From Calvatia gigantea (Eukaryota > Basidiomycota > Agaricomycetes > Agaricales > Lycoperdaceae), in the NCBI GenBank assembly GCA_025093985.1, contig JACAAK010000003.1, positions 1,550,001-1,614,000 of the forward strand: DNA of 64,000 bases, read 5' to 3'. Both the position numbers and the translations under genes were made by a program. Below are positions 1-12,700 of this stretch, piece after piece. The number at the start of each line of letters is the position of its first letter. Position 1 is the stretch's first letter. A model generated the notes under the pieces. The model was not told the DNA's origin, ran no database searches, and worked only from the letters and a program-made list of their open reading frames with translations.

Positions 1-2018
1 TGCACAGGTCATTTATGTCGATGTTTGCGTCCTGGGAATAGCGACGTCAGAAACAGTTGGCGATATTGCGGGACAAGCCGGAACCGACCTTAAACATTGG
101 GTCTGAGGTAATAGTCCTCCAAGCGCTGAGCACCTCGACGTTCCTATCATTCTTGGCTGTTCTCGGGAACTTCGATCCAGCACATGAGATCATTGTTCCT
201 AGGTTGTGGTCAGAGCTCTTCTGCAAGGTTGACGGTGCAAACGGAGATGATCCTGCTGCCGCAATCCTTTGAACCAACTCAGACTTCGTCTTTGGGCACT
301 CCGATTTATCGTGGGAGGCGTCGTCGGTGGTAGGGTTGGTAATTTCCATAGGATGATCAGGATTTGAAGCCTCGGTAATAGATATGGATTGATTTTCCTT
401 CGGGGTGCTGGGCGAGGGTTCTGAGCTCACCGTACTTTGAGATGATGGCGACGATCCATTCGATGACTTCGATGACAGGCTGGGACCAGAGGGCTTTAAC
501 AAAAATGAATTGAAGTTATTATTGTGAAGGTTGGCATAGTTAGTGTTATTGATGGTTGTTTTGTGAGTCACTGGGCTGATTGATGGTGTGGCGCTGAAGG
601 GCGAGAAGTCCGTACTTTGGGTCTGATTCAGGTAACCCGCGAACAGGTCGTCCAGGGATGCGCTATCTTGGGTTTGAGGGGTAGGTGTAGGCCACGAGGA
701 GACCGAGTTCAAATCGAAGTTGAACGGATGCCCGTTAGATCCATTGCCATTATCGCTCCCATTTCCACTTCCGATACCTGCGGAATTTTCTGGAGGGACG
801 AGCATAGTATCGAAGTTGGAAGCAAAGGACATGAACATTGGGTTGCTTGCAATTGTGGTAAACGGCAAGCTCGAATCTGGCCCTGTGTTGGCACCAAAAA
901 GGTCCAAATTCATCGCACTGGAAGTAGCGGTAGGTTGTGGACTCTCATCCAAGAGATTTAGCATGTTAGGATCGAAGTTTGTAAGGGACGTCCAATCCAG
1001 TAGATTCGTGGACTTGGGCGGCGGGTGCGGGGATTCTTGGGTGATCACAGATGAAGGAGGAGGAGAAGCTGTAAAGACAGAACTCTCGGGTGAGAAATGA
1101 CTGGGGGCAGGTGCGGGTGGGTCGGGTCGGGGCTTGGCTGCCACAGAGAATGTGAAGTTGGATTGTTTAAGCGTGACGTTTTCGGATTGGAGGCGGGATA
1201 ATAGATCACGGAGGTTTTCGTTCTCGTGTTGAGCTGCTTCATTTTTCGCCTCCAATTCTGCGACTTTATCTTCAAGCTGGAGAAATCCGAGATCAGCAGG
1301 GGCGGACAAGGGTCACTTGCCGTATCTCGACTCACATCTTTGACATGTTTTTCTTTTCGCTCTCGGAATGCCCGCTGAGCAGCACGATTCTGCTCCTTGC
1401 GCTTCAATAAGCGACCTTCATCCTTCTGCGTGGGAATCATTAGCGCCGAAGGACGGCGGATTGTCCTGGATTGGTAGACTCACAGTGGTGCTTCCAGTAG
1501 ACTTTCTTCTTGATCCGGGAGTGGTTGAGACAGCTCCCTTCTTATCGTTGGATACTGTGGAGAGGCGTTAAAAGGGCTTTTCGCCCACACCTTATGGCGG
1601 AAACTCACATGTATGTTGGGTCTTCTGCGATGGGCCATCGTCCGAGTAATCTGCAGCCACTCGCCTTGCGCTTTAGCAAAGGGTCCGCCACCGACGTCCT
1701 TCGGCTGCCACTACCGGCTCCACCCCCACCGCCAGTATCGTCGGCATCCTGCCCAGTTTGTGGGGGACTTGGACTGCTATCTTCTGACGGAGGAGTCAAG
1801 CTGGAGAGGGAATAGCGCGATATAGTCTGGGGATTTACACCGTCTGGAAAGCCGCCGGCGGCAAGAGACTGAATATTTTGGGTAGAATCTTGGGAGGCCG
1901 GAGCAAGAGGAAATTGCTTTTGAAGCATAGCCATGAGATCATCGTCGGGGAGTTGTGCAAAGTTAACTGGTTGAGATAGGTCCCAGAGAGAGGAAACATC
2001 TGGATATGAAGAGTCCAT
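1..2018 (-). CDS. YAP1: AP-1-like bZIP stress transcription factor (YAP1/PAP1 family), 3' end outside the window
   Basis: This encodes a redox-responsive transcription factor that moves to the nucleus under oxidative stress. Exons (minus strand): 2018-1609, 1554-1484, 1425-1336, 1276-89, then from 31 off the left edge; introns are 54-59 nt. The basic region spans the third exon (K-R-K-E-Q-N-R-A-A-Q-R-A-F-R-E-R-K) and the leucine zipper opens the fourth (LEDKVAELEAKNEA). The middle is Ser/Thr/Asn/Pro-rich. The C-terminal cysteine-rich domain shows SECPKTK, ISCAGSKFP and, after the last intron (32-88, branch CTGAC), DANIDINDLC, the spacing expected of a Pap1-type redox/export domain. The first exon has a frame problem: KRKAS is read in one frame and the conserved DDGPSQKTQHT in the next. 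Either a 64-nt intron (1651-1714) removes KRKAS, or there is a one-base indel. Family assignment is firm; exon 1 is not. Confidence 0.9.
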
Positions 2019-3056
2019 AGGGGTATTAGGGATGAGTTGAATGAGTATGGAGCAAAGAGAAGGAGCAAAGGCTGAAGTGTAAGTTCCTGAAACTAATCAC
2101 TATCCCACTGACTAATTAACTCCATCCTTTATTTATTTTTGCCTGCCAACCCTTAGCAGCCCAAGCAAAGCCGCGTCATGAGCCGTCCACCGGCTGGGGG
2201 CTCAGCCTGCACGTGACGTATTCTCCGTCGTTCGCCGAGCCCTGCCCGAGTCCTTCCCCGGTCCGAGCCGGGTATTTGGAGCAAACCCAGACCCCCAACC
2301 CCCCAGTGCCAGGGGCCTGTGCCTTCCCAAGTGGGAAGATTTGCAGGGACGCGTGGCAGCATTCCCAGGCACTGCCTTGAACGATCAATCGAAGCCTCAT
2401 TTCGGCTCTTTTGTCCCCCCAATCGTCCTTTCGACATTCATTCCGACTCCCACCCGAGCCTGCCTCTCTCCGGCAAATTCCCTATGGGCTTATGGTGCTT
2501 GATATTACTTCCCTTATCCACACCCTTTCCCCCTAACTTTGTCCTACAGGTCCCTTCTCTCGCCCCGCATCAGCCCGCATCCTCCGCTCTCGTCGCCCTG
2601 TTCAACGGTTTTTTAACGGAGGAACAAACGTTTGGTCGCCAAAACCTGTGGATTTTTTTCACGACCCGTCTCCGGGTATCACAAATCTTGGTATTCTTCT
2701 GTGACTCATATTCCGAGCCAATAGAAGAACACCCGAATTCTTGTGGCCCCTTCCCGTCCCATTCTTGCGCCACCAACCTTCTCAGACTCGCATCGTTACT
2801 TGATATTCCACTCCAATCACTCAATCTCGAAAATATCGCTTTATGGCAGATTGGTGGTGAATATCCTACAATGTAAAATGAGTGGTATAAGGACATGCAA
2901 AATATATAAATAAACGGACGAGAACCAGTGAACCAAAAATAATAAGAACCAGGATCACCAGACGAGCTGGCCTCACCCAATTAGACCACGTACGGGTGCC
3001 CGTCTGGGACCGAGGCCTATCTTCGTAACTTTGAACCCTCCGGGTGCACCACACAA
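2019..3056. other. intergenic region upstream of the bZIP gene, downstream of ERF4
   Basis: This should hold the bZIP promoter and 5' leader (read on the minus strand) and the ERF4 3' UTR. A 185-codon open frame on the plus strand (2319-2876) has no recognisable domain and no splice context, so I treat it as chance. I see no other gene. Confidence 0.5.
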
Positions 3057-4857
3057 TCACTATAAAGTTAATCAGTAAAACGCCAACACAGGAGGAGATA
3101 GAGCCAAAGAACACTGACGTAGTATTCAATCTCCAGCTATTAATGGTCAACCACACCCCCCCCCCCCAATAATCAGCCAATACCGTAAGTCGTTTCGAGG
3201 GACAAAGCAGTGCCCAGATGATTGCATATGTAATTGTGTTGATGTTTGGATCGCGATCCCAACCAAGTCAGCAAGTCAGTTGACCTAACCTCGACAAAAA
3301 TGGTAAAACGGCACCGACAAACAGGAAGGCCACTTTCCGAGGCCAAAGGATGTTAAGTCCAACCGGATTGAACAGGGCTTCGTTAAGTTCTTTGATCTTT
3401 TCTTCAAGTCGTTCCATCTCCTGCAGCGCGATCAGAAATCAGAAAGTGAGAAGAGGGTTAGCACGGTTATTTACGTGACAAGGAACCCCAGCAGGAGATT
3501 CCCAAGTAAAGCAAAACACTCACCCTCTCGTAGTGGGTCTTGAGGAATAACTTCGAGAGCTGCAAGCTGAATATAGCGAGCGCATTATCAACGGAGGCAT
3601 AGCGTAAACTATATGCCGATATAAGCATCTCGTTGATCGCGTTTATCGATTCCAAGAATTGCGTCGGACTTATCTACCCTCCGCGAATTCAAGTTTCCAT
3701 ATGGAAACACAAAACACACGAAACAAGCCCAGAGAATTGATGAGAACGGGTTTTAGAACAACCAAGCACAAGAAGCATGGTTGCAAATCATCAACAATCA
3801 TACAAAGTTAGCCTGCCGTAGAGAGGAAAAGTTTAGGCAAAAGCTAACTCACCCTGCCTTCGAACTCCAATGGGTATATTGCGGCGAACTGAGGAAGCTC
3901 CCCACCAGAATAGTCCCGCTCTATCCGTACCATCTCCCTGGGGTAGTGTACCCCAATTTGACCTACAGGTGCAGTGCCGAAAGCAGAATCATCCGGTGGC
4001 GGTCCAAAATAATACGATGACTTCGGTTTCAAAGCTTTTGAATGCCTAAAATGACCTCAGCATACCACCCATGTCCCGACCAATGAACCGATAAACCACG
4101 CACGCTGTAAGCTTGGGTTGAGCGGCAGAACTTGTTTGGGGATTCTCCAGCTTTGCTTGGGAGAGAATATCAAGGGGTCCTTCCGTGTCCCAGGGTTGAG
4201 AAGGTTTAAGGTCCAGATGTAGATGCGAAGTGCGACGCGCAGTAGCTGTCGTTGGGGACTGCACACGCAGCACGTCGTCGCCTTTTTCGATCCCCACAAC
4301 TACATGCTGTCCAACTGACTCCGTCGTGTCACCGCTCTCGAGTACCGGAGTTACAACCGACTCCCTCGACTCTTTTCCAGCAAAAGACTCCTTTGCGGGG
4401 CTACGAAGCGGGTCCCAGTCCTTGGTTACCGTGATATCCTCCCCCTCCTCCTCCTCCTCCCCCTCCTCCTCCTCGACCTTGTCATTAACCTCCCGCTGTT
4501 CCAGTGAGGAGCCTGCATCATCATCCTTCCGTTGCCTTTTGACTAACTCTGAGACCTGCATGAGCACCACGAAAAAAGAGGGTGAATATGAGTAAGCACG
4601 CGTATTCAACCAAAAGCAGAGAGAAGAAAAGGAATGAAAATCACAGCTGTAGTGATAGGCGCTAAGGGCCCCTCCGCGCTTTCCCCAGCCTCCGACTCCT
4701 TCGATGTGTCAGGATCCACATCGCCGGCTAGAACCCCAAGCGCTAGTCCACTTGTAGCTGATTTTGTTGTAAACGGAATTCCGGATGGAACACTCGGGCT
4801 GGGCATCGCGCTCTCGTTGCAACCCGCGTTTTGTGGATCCGTTTGGTTTTGTTCCAT
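3057..4857 (-). CDS. ERF4: Ras palmitoyltransferase subunit ERF4 (Golgin A7/ERF4 family)
   Basis: Partner subunit of the Erf2 DHHC palmitoyltransferase that modifies Ras at the ER/Golgi. Exons: 4857-4645, 4555-4104, 4045-3853, 3673-3524, 3420-3319, 3136-3119, 3059-3057; predicted 376 residues. The first 210 residues are low-complexity with an acidic Glu run. The conserved core follows: VRIERDYSGGELPQFAAIYP, PTQFLESINAINEM, the amphipathic LSKLFLKTHYEREMERLE, then NPVGLNILWPRKVAFLF and the hallmark LEIEYY ending. LEIEYY is encoded by an 18-nt exon, and the stop codon TGA sits alone in the last coding exon (intron 3060-3118 with a TTACTGATTAAC branch region). If that intron is retained, the protein gains 16 mostly hydrophobic residues. 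A 12-base C run lies in the preceding intron. The core match leaves little doubt about the family. Confidence 0.92.
3156..3167. repeat. poly-C tract, 12 bases, in an ERF4 intron
   Basis: Uninterrupted C run inside the fifth ERF4 intron (read as poly-G in the transcript), about 20 bases upstream of the acceptor of the 18-nt exon. Confidence 0.7.
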
Positions 4858-7800
4858 GATCTGGATATGACAGTCCCCTTCCCTGAGTAGATGAGATGGT
4901 AAATGTCACAGCGATTCGACCTCAATTGAACGATAGGCGACTAGTTAGTAGAAAGAGGAAAGATCATGAGCGAAAGAACGAAGTGTTATTTGTCCAACAC
5001 AAATATCGTGTAGCCTTACTCCGACTCTGAGTCACTCGGAAATTCAAATGCTCTTCAAATGTCTTTCGCCCTTGTCAATTTCACGACCAGGCCTCATAAC
5101 TCAGTCGCAGTCGCTCGCACAGGATTTGTAGATATTCACTGGGCTTTGGGATATACTTGTATCGCATCAACACACCGTCATTCTCCTACAACATTACTCC
5201 CTGATCCATGGGCTGTTAAATGCTTGCCTTTCCCCGTCTCGCGCAATACCGCCTTCGCAAAAGTCGAACACATCGAAAAATACCTGTATACAGATGAGAT
5301 CGTGTGCAGTGTACCTGCGCGACTACGACAATAGTTGCCTCAAAACCAAAACAAGCCCCGCCCTGCTGAACGGAACCTTTGTGCACACGCCCCATCCGCG
5401 TGGTACGTACAGGCGCACTTGACGCACCCCCATTTGACAGATCTCTCTAATCTAGACATACATAACAGCCCACAACCTCCGAGGACCACCACCACAAGAA
5501 TAATTTCTCCGGTTCGTCATCAAATGGGGGTGACATCCCTGAGAACACTTGGCCTATGTATCTACGACGACCGCCTTCCCGCTCGCGTCCGCTCCTTACT
5601 AAATTCCCCTGTCCTTCTGTTTATCACTACCAAGGCTTACACAATCAGGAGGGGTACATCATCCCCTCATTCTCTCTCACCGGGGACCGTACACAGGGGA
5701 CACAGGTCATTTGGTATTCTCGCAGCGCAGGAGGCTCCGTCGCCACTGCCAACCCAACCAAAGTTCCGGGAAGTTATGACATCGGCTTCAGCTCGCCTTT
5801 TAACCCGACCCGTCTAAAGCTAGAGTCCCATACGGCTGGATTCGGCGCCGGTGGCGCAGCACCAGGACGGCATTACAAGACAAACTTTTGATAGATACTA
5901 TTCAAAATTTACCCTCTCACCCCATTCTTCTCTTGCACCATCACAGGATCTCTGCATCAGATCGTGGCCCGGCCAACGGATATACCTGCTCCACACTACC
6001 CATCCCACGCTAAATATTACTGCCATTTTAACCTCTACCTGCCCTCTTTCGTCCACGTTCCTTGGTGATGGCTCACGAAATCTGTCAGATCAAACCTCTT
6101 GCGTTGTCCACGCACACGCCACACTGATTTATCTAATTTTTTCTCGGAACCTGAATTAACTGCCACTGGGATATATGAATAGCATCGAACGGCGCCCCTG
6201 TCAACTCCCCCCTTCGTTTGCTCATCCCATATCCGTGATAGGACTCAGGAATGTAGATCTCCCTGCGACTCTGGTCACTTATACTTATCAAATCGTCCTT
6301 CCTGCGCTTGCGGCGGTGCAAAGACGTAAGTATACGAAGCGATCCTGTTCCCTTGCACGCAACCCAACTCCGCTTTTGTCTCCTTGTCCTGCGCCCCGCT
6401 TTCCTAAAACCTCCGCTTGATTCTCCTCGTGGCAAATTATACTAGAAACCCTCTTTAATCGAAGATTCAAACTCAACAACGCGTCTTCCTTTCATCTCAC
6501 GTCCCATTCCTTGCTGTCCATCGCCAGGCGTCTGGGTAAATTATCATCTTGGATTATTTCATATGCTTCCGCACGCTGTACACTAGACCTATAATTATCA
6601 AGTTACCTTGCACCACACGCCCAGCAGGCTCACTGAGCCAATCACCTTTTTGCAATTCCACCCTAACTTTGGTCCGTTTCGACATGACCGAGTCATCACC
6701 TGGAGCCGCCGCAGTTTTCTGCAAGGGTCATTTTCCCTCCTAGAATCTCATGGTCTAACACCCTGCTCCGGGGTGTTCTAGCTCTAGGACCTTCCTTTTG
6801 TAATCTCTCCTGGACCTTTACCCTTCCAGAACCACTGCGGACCACCCTCCTTATGACCCCTTAATTCCCGAGAGCCCTGCACCCGGGCCTGCACCAGTCT
6901 GCGCTCTCTGCTGTCAGAGCGTACCTTCGGACTCAAGGTTCCTTAGTAACCCCCTTCTGCCGCACTAACGGGTCTATGTTCTATTGGCATTTTCCATCCC
7001 TGTAAATAAACTCGCGAGATCCCTATCACTGAACGTTTGAACACCAACAAAACCCGCATCTGATTGAAGTTATAGATCAAGATGGAGTCAAGACAAGCAA
7101 ATTAAAATGGTCTTTATTTAAACGGACGTTGACCAATCGGTTGTTCAAGCTGTTCCTATCGTAGATTGCACAGCGATGATCCTAATCCTGGCGTCATGCT
7201 CCTCGTAAGTACTTGCACCTACTTCCATATCAGCTGTTCTAAGAACTGTTTACTGAGCTTTATCTCCGATCCTTGCTTGCGTCAGTAGTGAGGGATTCGT
7301 TTTCATCCTTACGTGATGAGCTGGCCAAGTTCCGCCTTATTCTCCGTGAAGCATCTTGGAGAGCCACCCTTTGGCCCCCCTACTTTGGCGGACATCCTCA
7401 GTTCATTCCACCCTTTCCAGACCCTCTCCCTCGGTCTCTGTGTTATGTCTTTAACCCACTCCAGTCGACAAAACAAATATAGAAAGAAAGAAGGATGAAC
7501 CCTGGTGGTTGGGCTTCCTGATTAGGAAGGAATCATAAGAAGATTCTAGCGTCAACGCTTTAAACTTGTCCTCAGACCACTACATATGACGGTAGAAGGT
7601 GCATCATCCCTTTCATAACCCATTAGCAACCAATGGAGAAGACAAATCGCCTTCCTGAACCGCAGTTTTAACGCCTTTGTTGCCGTGGTGGGACAGCGTG
7701 GTGCTCCTGTCAATCACGGGAAATTCGAAGATCAGGTAAAGATCATGGCAAAAGGCGAGGTCGGACGGATGACCATGAGTGCATCGAACCCTTTGCGGCA

Positions 7801-9776
7801 ATATAAAGGTTTGGCATGACACAAGTTCGTGCTCACCCTCCCGATATGCAGTCAATCTGGACTTACCTAGATCCGAATCGCCGACATAGGGGCGCCCCAT
7901 TGACAGGGAAAACCACCGCCACAACAGCCGACAGGTGTCATCAACAAATGGCCGCATGGATGTAGGTAGTCGATGCGAAGCCATGAAGCCATGCCTTGCT
8001 CTGCGCCAAGATCAGCACTTGCGGATACAGCTTACCCGCCCGCGATGCCAATGACAGAAATAGGATACCTTCCGCTCCTGACGTCCTTGGCGCTTGCAGT
8101 TGAAACTGGCCAGGTGTTGAGATTTCTCTTACAAAGATCCAACCACCATTTCACTCAGCGGATAGCTTCCGATGATAAGGTCCGACTTCATTTGTATCTC
8201 AGTGACCCCGCCTCCCCTTACCTTGTTACTTTCCGTCGAAACTATGACGCCAAAACATGTTCCCTCCTCCTGACACGTCAATCAATAGATGGGTTTATAA
8301 ACCAAAACTAATACGTTTCCATGTCTACATAGATTAAGACTCCACAACCTCAGCGCCAAGACTTGTTTCGACGTCGGGGCAACTATCTCGTTCCGCGATG
8401 CGACGGATTCGAATTTGGAAGCTTGACGGGTATGACATCGTGACCGGCTCGCGGGGTGTGGATCTGAGTTTTTCATGCTAATTATTTAGCGCTTTAAGCC
8501 GCAGTCAAAGTTTCGCTTGCAACTCACCCATGGACCATTGGATGCCCGCAATGCGGAATTTCTTAATAACGGCTGACGCCCTTTGGTTTTGGAATGAAAT
8601 CTGGGTCCTTAGCTTCTGTTAAGCGCTCGATGTCTAACAAAACTAGAGAGAAGCCAACTCTAAGGAGCTTCGCCCGAGTCCTTTTACTGAGTTTTTTGCG
8701 GAGCCTCCCGGCAGGATGTACTTAACTGTAGCGAGAAGTCTTCTCTTCAACGACGTAACCCTGTATAGTTCCTCGCTCAAACCGGAGTTTTTTGAGACCC
8801 GTTTCCCCTTCCTTCTGTTTACATACCGTTCTCCCTGGCGCTGGCAGAACTACTAACGTTAGGCTGCATTTATCGAGCCCGAACATCCTCCCTACAGAAG
8901 CAATGAATCTGCTAACCGACGACAAATACAGTGGGCTTTACCACCGAACACTGAAATACTACCGAGTTCCTTCCGTGATTAATTTGTCAGTTTGTAAGTC
9001 CTAATTGCTCGTAATTTTCTGCAAACGCCATGGAATAGTCGGTACTTCATCGATGCATCAGCAGTACATACATGTTCCTTGTTTCAACTCCGTTTGGGGT
9101 TACTTCTCCGTATCCGGGTTGTGACATTGCAACAATTGCTTGCATATCAACGTTCCGTTAAATTGTCAGTGTCCGGTTTCCTGCTAATAATAGATTTCCT
9201 CCCGCCTCATTTACTGCATTTATGTACCAATCCAATGCTTTTGTAATTGTAGCCCATGATTGATTGATATTTAGTATTGAAGCATTCAAGTCCAATTCCA
9301 TTGCAGACTGCTGTCGCGCATCGCGAAATAGATTGTTGGTTTTTTTATTTTTTTAAAAAAGTCCGATTTTCATCGAGAAAAAAGGTTATTGTGTCTCTGG
9401 AAATGAATGTATTCCGTGGGGGATGCTCGCTGGTGAGGATATTTGATTGTTGGTTGCCTCTAAGCGATAAAACGTTCTGCATGACAATTTGCATTTGTTC
9501 AAGCAAAAGATCGCATAACATTGCAAATTTTATATACAGAGGAAGCCATATGTATGCTACATTTTGTTTTCGACCTCTATTGGGCTTTGAATCGTATATG
9601 GGCAATAATCACGGCGCATGGAGGAGACATAGACTTAACTCATGATGCAAGATATGAAGGGAAGGAGATGATATAAACAAGTGATGGATGGAGACAGCGG
9701 AAGCTGCGATACGGGAGCACACGAACATACTGGAATAAAGTAGGATGAAGACAGCTTGAACTACCTGCCACGTCAT
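4858..9776. other. 4.9 kb gene-poor region between ERF4 and CYC8
   Basis: No gene here can be defended. From about 5000 to 7500 the plus strand is markedly C/T-rich, as in fungal promoters and leaders. A plus-strand frame ending at 5891 (from about 5470) uses many C/G-ending codons and lies behind a donor-acceptor pair (GTACGT at about 5403, acceptors near 5455 and 5468), but the product is not recognisable. Good donor matches occur at 6326 and 7205 (+) and about 7866 (-). A minus ORF at 7613-7984 and a spliceable minus ORF ending near 8730 are equally unsupported. A spliced non-coding transcript or small orphan genes are possible; RNA-seq would decide. Confidence 0.4.
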
Positions 9777-12700
9777 TTAAGCTTCCTTCTTGTCAGAGGA
9801 TGGCGACGGCGATTGTTTCACGGGCGGCGACCTCGGATTCGACGCTGAAGAATGAACAACGTCAGCCAACTTGCCACTCCTTGAAGGCGGTGACACTGAA
9901 CGAGCCTCATCGACCTGCATCCTATCATCACGTTCTCCACTGGCTCCAGGGGACGGCACCGTCGATGGCGGCGTTAACGTAGCGATGGGGGGGAGCGGCA
10001 GAGCCGACGAGCTCGTGCCATGGCCAGCACCAATGGGTCGCGGATGAGGAGGCAGGACAGCAGGCAGGGGGGGACTTGGTGGATATGTGTCATGCCGCGA
10101 TTCGGGCGAACGAGACGTATTTGGCTGGGTTCTAAAAGGAATCGGTGAGGGTCGCGACGAAGGAACGGGGGTTCGGCGCCCATTGGGTGATGATGCTCGT
10201 CGCTTCAAAACGTCCATCCTCGATCGCTTATTCTCCGATTCTTCTGGACCAGGGCTCAGTGCTCTTTTGAGGGGGGCTGTCTGGCTAGAAGGTGAGGCGT
10301 GGCTACGGGTCGACGAAACAGAATTACGATGCGAGGCCGGTGGGCGGGGAGATGGGTCACTGTGTCGACTGCCAACGGAAACTGTAGGAGAATGGCTATG
10401 TCCTTCCATACTTTGGGAAGTCTCGGGTGCTCCTGTGCGATGTCCTCCAGCAAGGTCCATCAATGTCTCCGCAACACCTTCATCGTAGTCTTCGTCGACG
10501 ACGCGAGACGGAACGCGTGGCGTCGCACTCGTAGGAGAAGGTTGGATCGAGCGGGATGATCCATTTGAGCTGGCCTGTTCAGGCGAGTTCGGTCCCTTTG
10601 AAGGATATGGGATACCCTTGTATCGATCGCCGGGGTACATCTTCGGCGTTTCTATACTGCTTTCATCCTTTTTCTTGGTCATACCACTGCGAGGCTTGCG
10701 TTTGTCATTCCGACCTTTCGCAGACTGATCCTGGAGGAGAGGAGTGGGAGGCTGAACAGTAAGTGGTTCCATCTCCTTGTCGCGTGGCCTTCGCCGCCCC
10801 CTCGCGTCAATGGCGGACATGTGAGGGCTCTCAGAACCACGGGAACTTGTCGGAATGTGTGGAAGGGGATTACGAGCTTGAGAGCGAGTCCCCTCTGGTG
10901 AACCCACATAAGCCCGATCGTTCCGCTGATCCGGTTCATAGTCGCGAGCATCATACCGGGGGTCATACCGGCGACTAGACGAAGGCTCATGATGTGAGAC
11001 AGGTGACGGAGGACGTGGATGCGACGAAGCTGAACTAGGATGCTTGGATTCCCAGTAGCGAGCTTGCTGCAAGCGGGGTGAGGGTTCAGGGGGACTGTGA
11101 GGGCGAGCAGTGCTAGTTACAGGAGAACGGGGAGGGTAGAATGCTCCTGGTTGTTGAAGGGGTTCTGGGTGGCGACCGCGACGATCAACGGAACGCTCTT
11201 GCTCCCACTCACGATGGTCAGGAGCACGTCTGTCCCACATCTCCCTCTCCCCTGGACGGCTGCTGTCAGGAGGAGGTGGATAATTCCTGGGGGAACGATG
11301 AGGTGGCGGGCAAACACTGGGTTGCGCAGGACCAACAGCTGAACGGGAGGAATACCCTTGGAAGCTTGGTGGCGGGGAACGGCGAGATGGATGAGCGGGG
11401 GAGGTAGAACGTGAAGTAGGGCGTTGATTGCGGCCGAAGTAAAGATCTTGGGAGTGGCTGCCGCGAACATCATCTGCAGGAGTACCCTGCGCAACAGAAT
11501 GCTGAAGGAGAAGTCCCTGACTTCCCGAAGGTGCTCGGCTCGACTCGCGAGGGTGAGGATATTCACGAGGATTAGGAAGACGATCTACATCCATCGGTGC
11601 CAATGGGTTCTGCGACTGAGGGTGACGCGCCTCGTCGAGAACAATAGGTGGCGGTGGACCACCTCGGAAAGGACCGTTAGGAGGAGTTGCACGGCCGTTG
11701 CCCACTTGAGAGGGAGGCGGCAGAGAGATTTCATTGGGACGAGGTTCAGTATTAAAGACGGGTCGTTGCGAACTTGATTGCAACATGGGGGGAGGACCGC
11801 CCAGAGGTTGGGGAGGCACAATGGACGTGGCATATGCGGTCGGATGAACATCTTGAGGACCAGGAGCAGCAGGAAGTTGACCACCGTTCGCTTGTGCGTT
11901 TCGGAGGAGCTGGAGGCGTTGCGTAATAGCGGGGTTGTTCGGATCCAGTTCCGCGGCACGAGCATAGGCATCAATAGCATCGGTGATCTGGTTGTTACAA
12001 CTCTCATAGAGACTTCCAAGATCAAACCAGACTTCAGAAATATATGGATTGATGCGGATGGCACGAGAATACGCGTCGAGCGCATCTCGGAACTGATTGA
12101 TCTGGAAATAGAGAACACCAATGGAGCACCAGAAGGTCGGATTGCGACCGTCACGGTACACAGCCTGCTGATAGGCTTCGTACGCCTTGTTGTACTTCTG
12201 CCCGGCCATGTAAGCACGACCGAGAAGATACCAACTTTGGGCATCGGAAGGATCTGTCCAGGAAGGGCGAGTGTTTAAAAAGGAAACAATAACGGAAAAG
12301 CGGGAATGCTCACCAGCTTCAAGGCTCTTTGTCAGGTACTGGATAGCAAGCTCCTGGTTCTGGAAACTAGAGCCATCCTGGTGGTACAACCAACCAAGCT
12401 GTTGCAAGACTTTGGCATGGTTTGGGTTATCATTAACAACACGCTCATAAGCATCTTTAGCACGACCATGCTAGAATAACATATGAGTAGGATGATAACA
12501 ATACAAAGAGGAAAACGCACATCTTTTTGTTGCTCATAGACATGTCCAATTTGGAACCAAATGTCAGCATGGGCCAAAGGATTCGGAGGGTTGCGGAGAA
12601 TGCGGTCGAAACAAGTGAGAGACTCTTCGTATTTGCCTTGTTGTTTGTAGATAATGCCAAGGCGGAAAAGAATCTCATTTGCCTTGTCGAAGTCTTGATT

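Noticed and set aside
2319..2876. 185-codon plus-strand ORF upstream of the bZIP gene
   Set aside because: No domain, no splice context, C/T-rich composition that lowers stop frequency, and overlapping frames equally open; most likely promoter sequence.
4430..4480. GAG/CTC trinucleotide repeat
   Set aside because: It is the coding sequence for the acidic Glu run of ERF4 rather than an independent repeat element.
7613..7984. 123-codon minus-strand ORF with a GTAAGT inside
   Set aside because: No motif and no partner exons that keep frame; kept only as a note in the gap entry.
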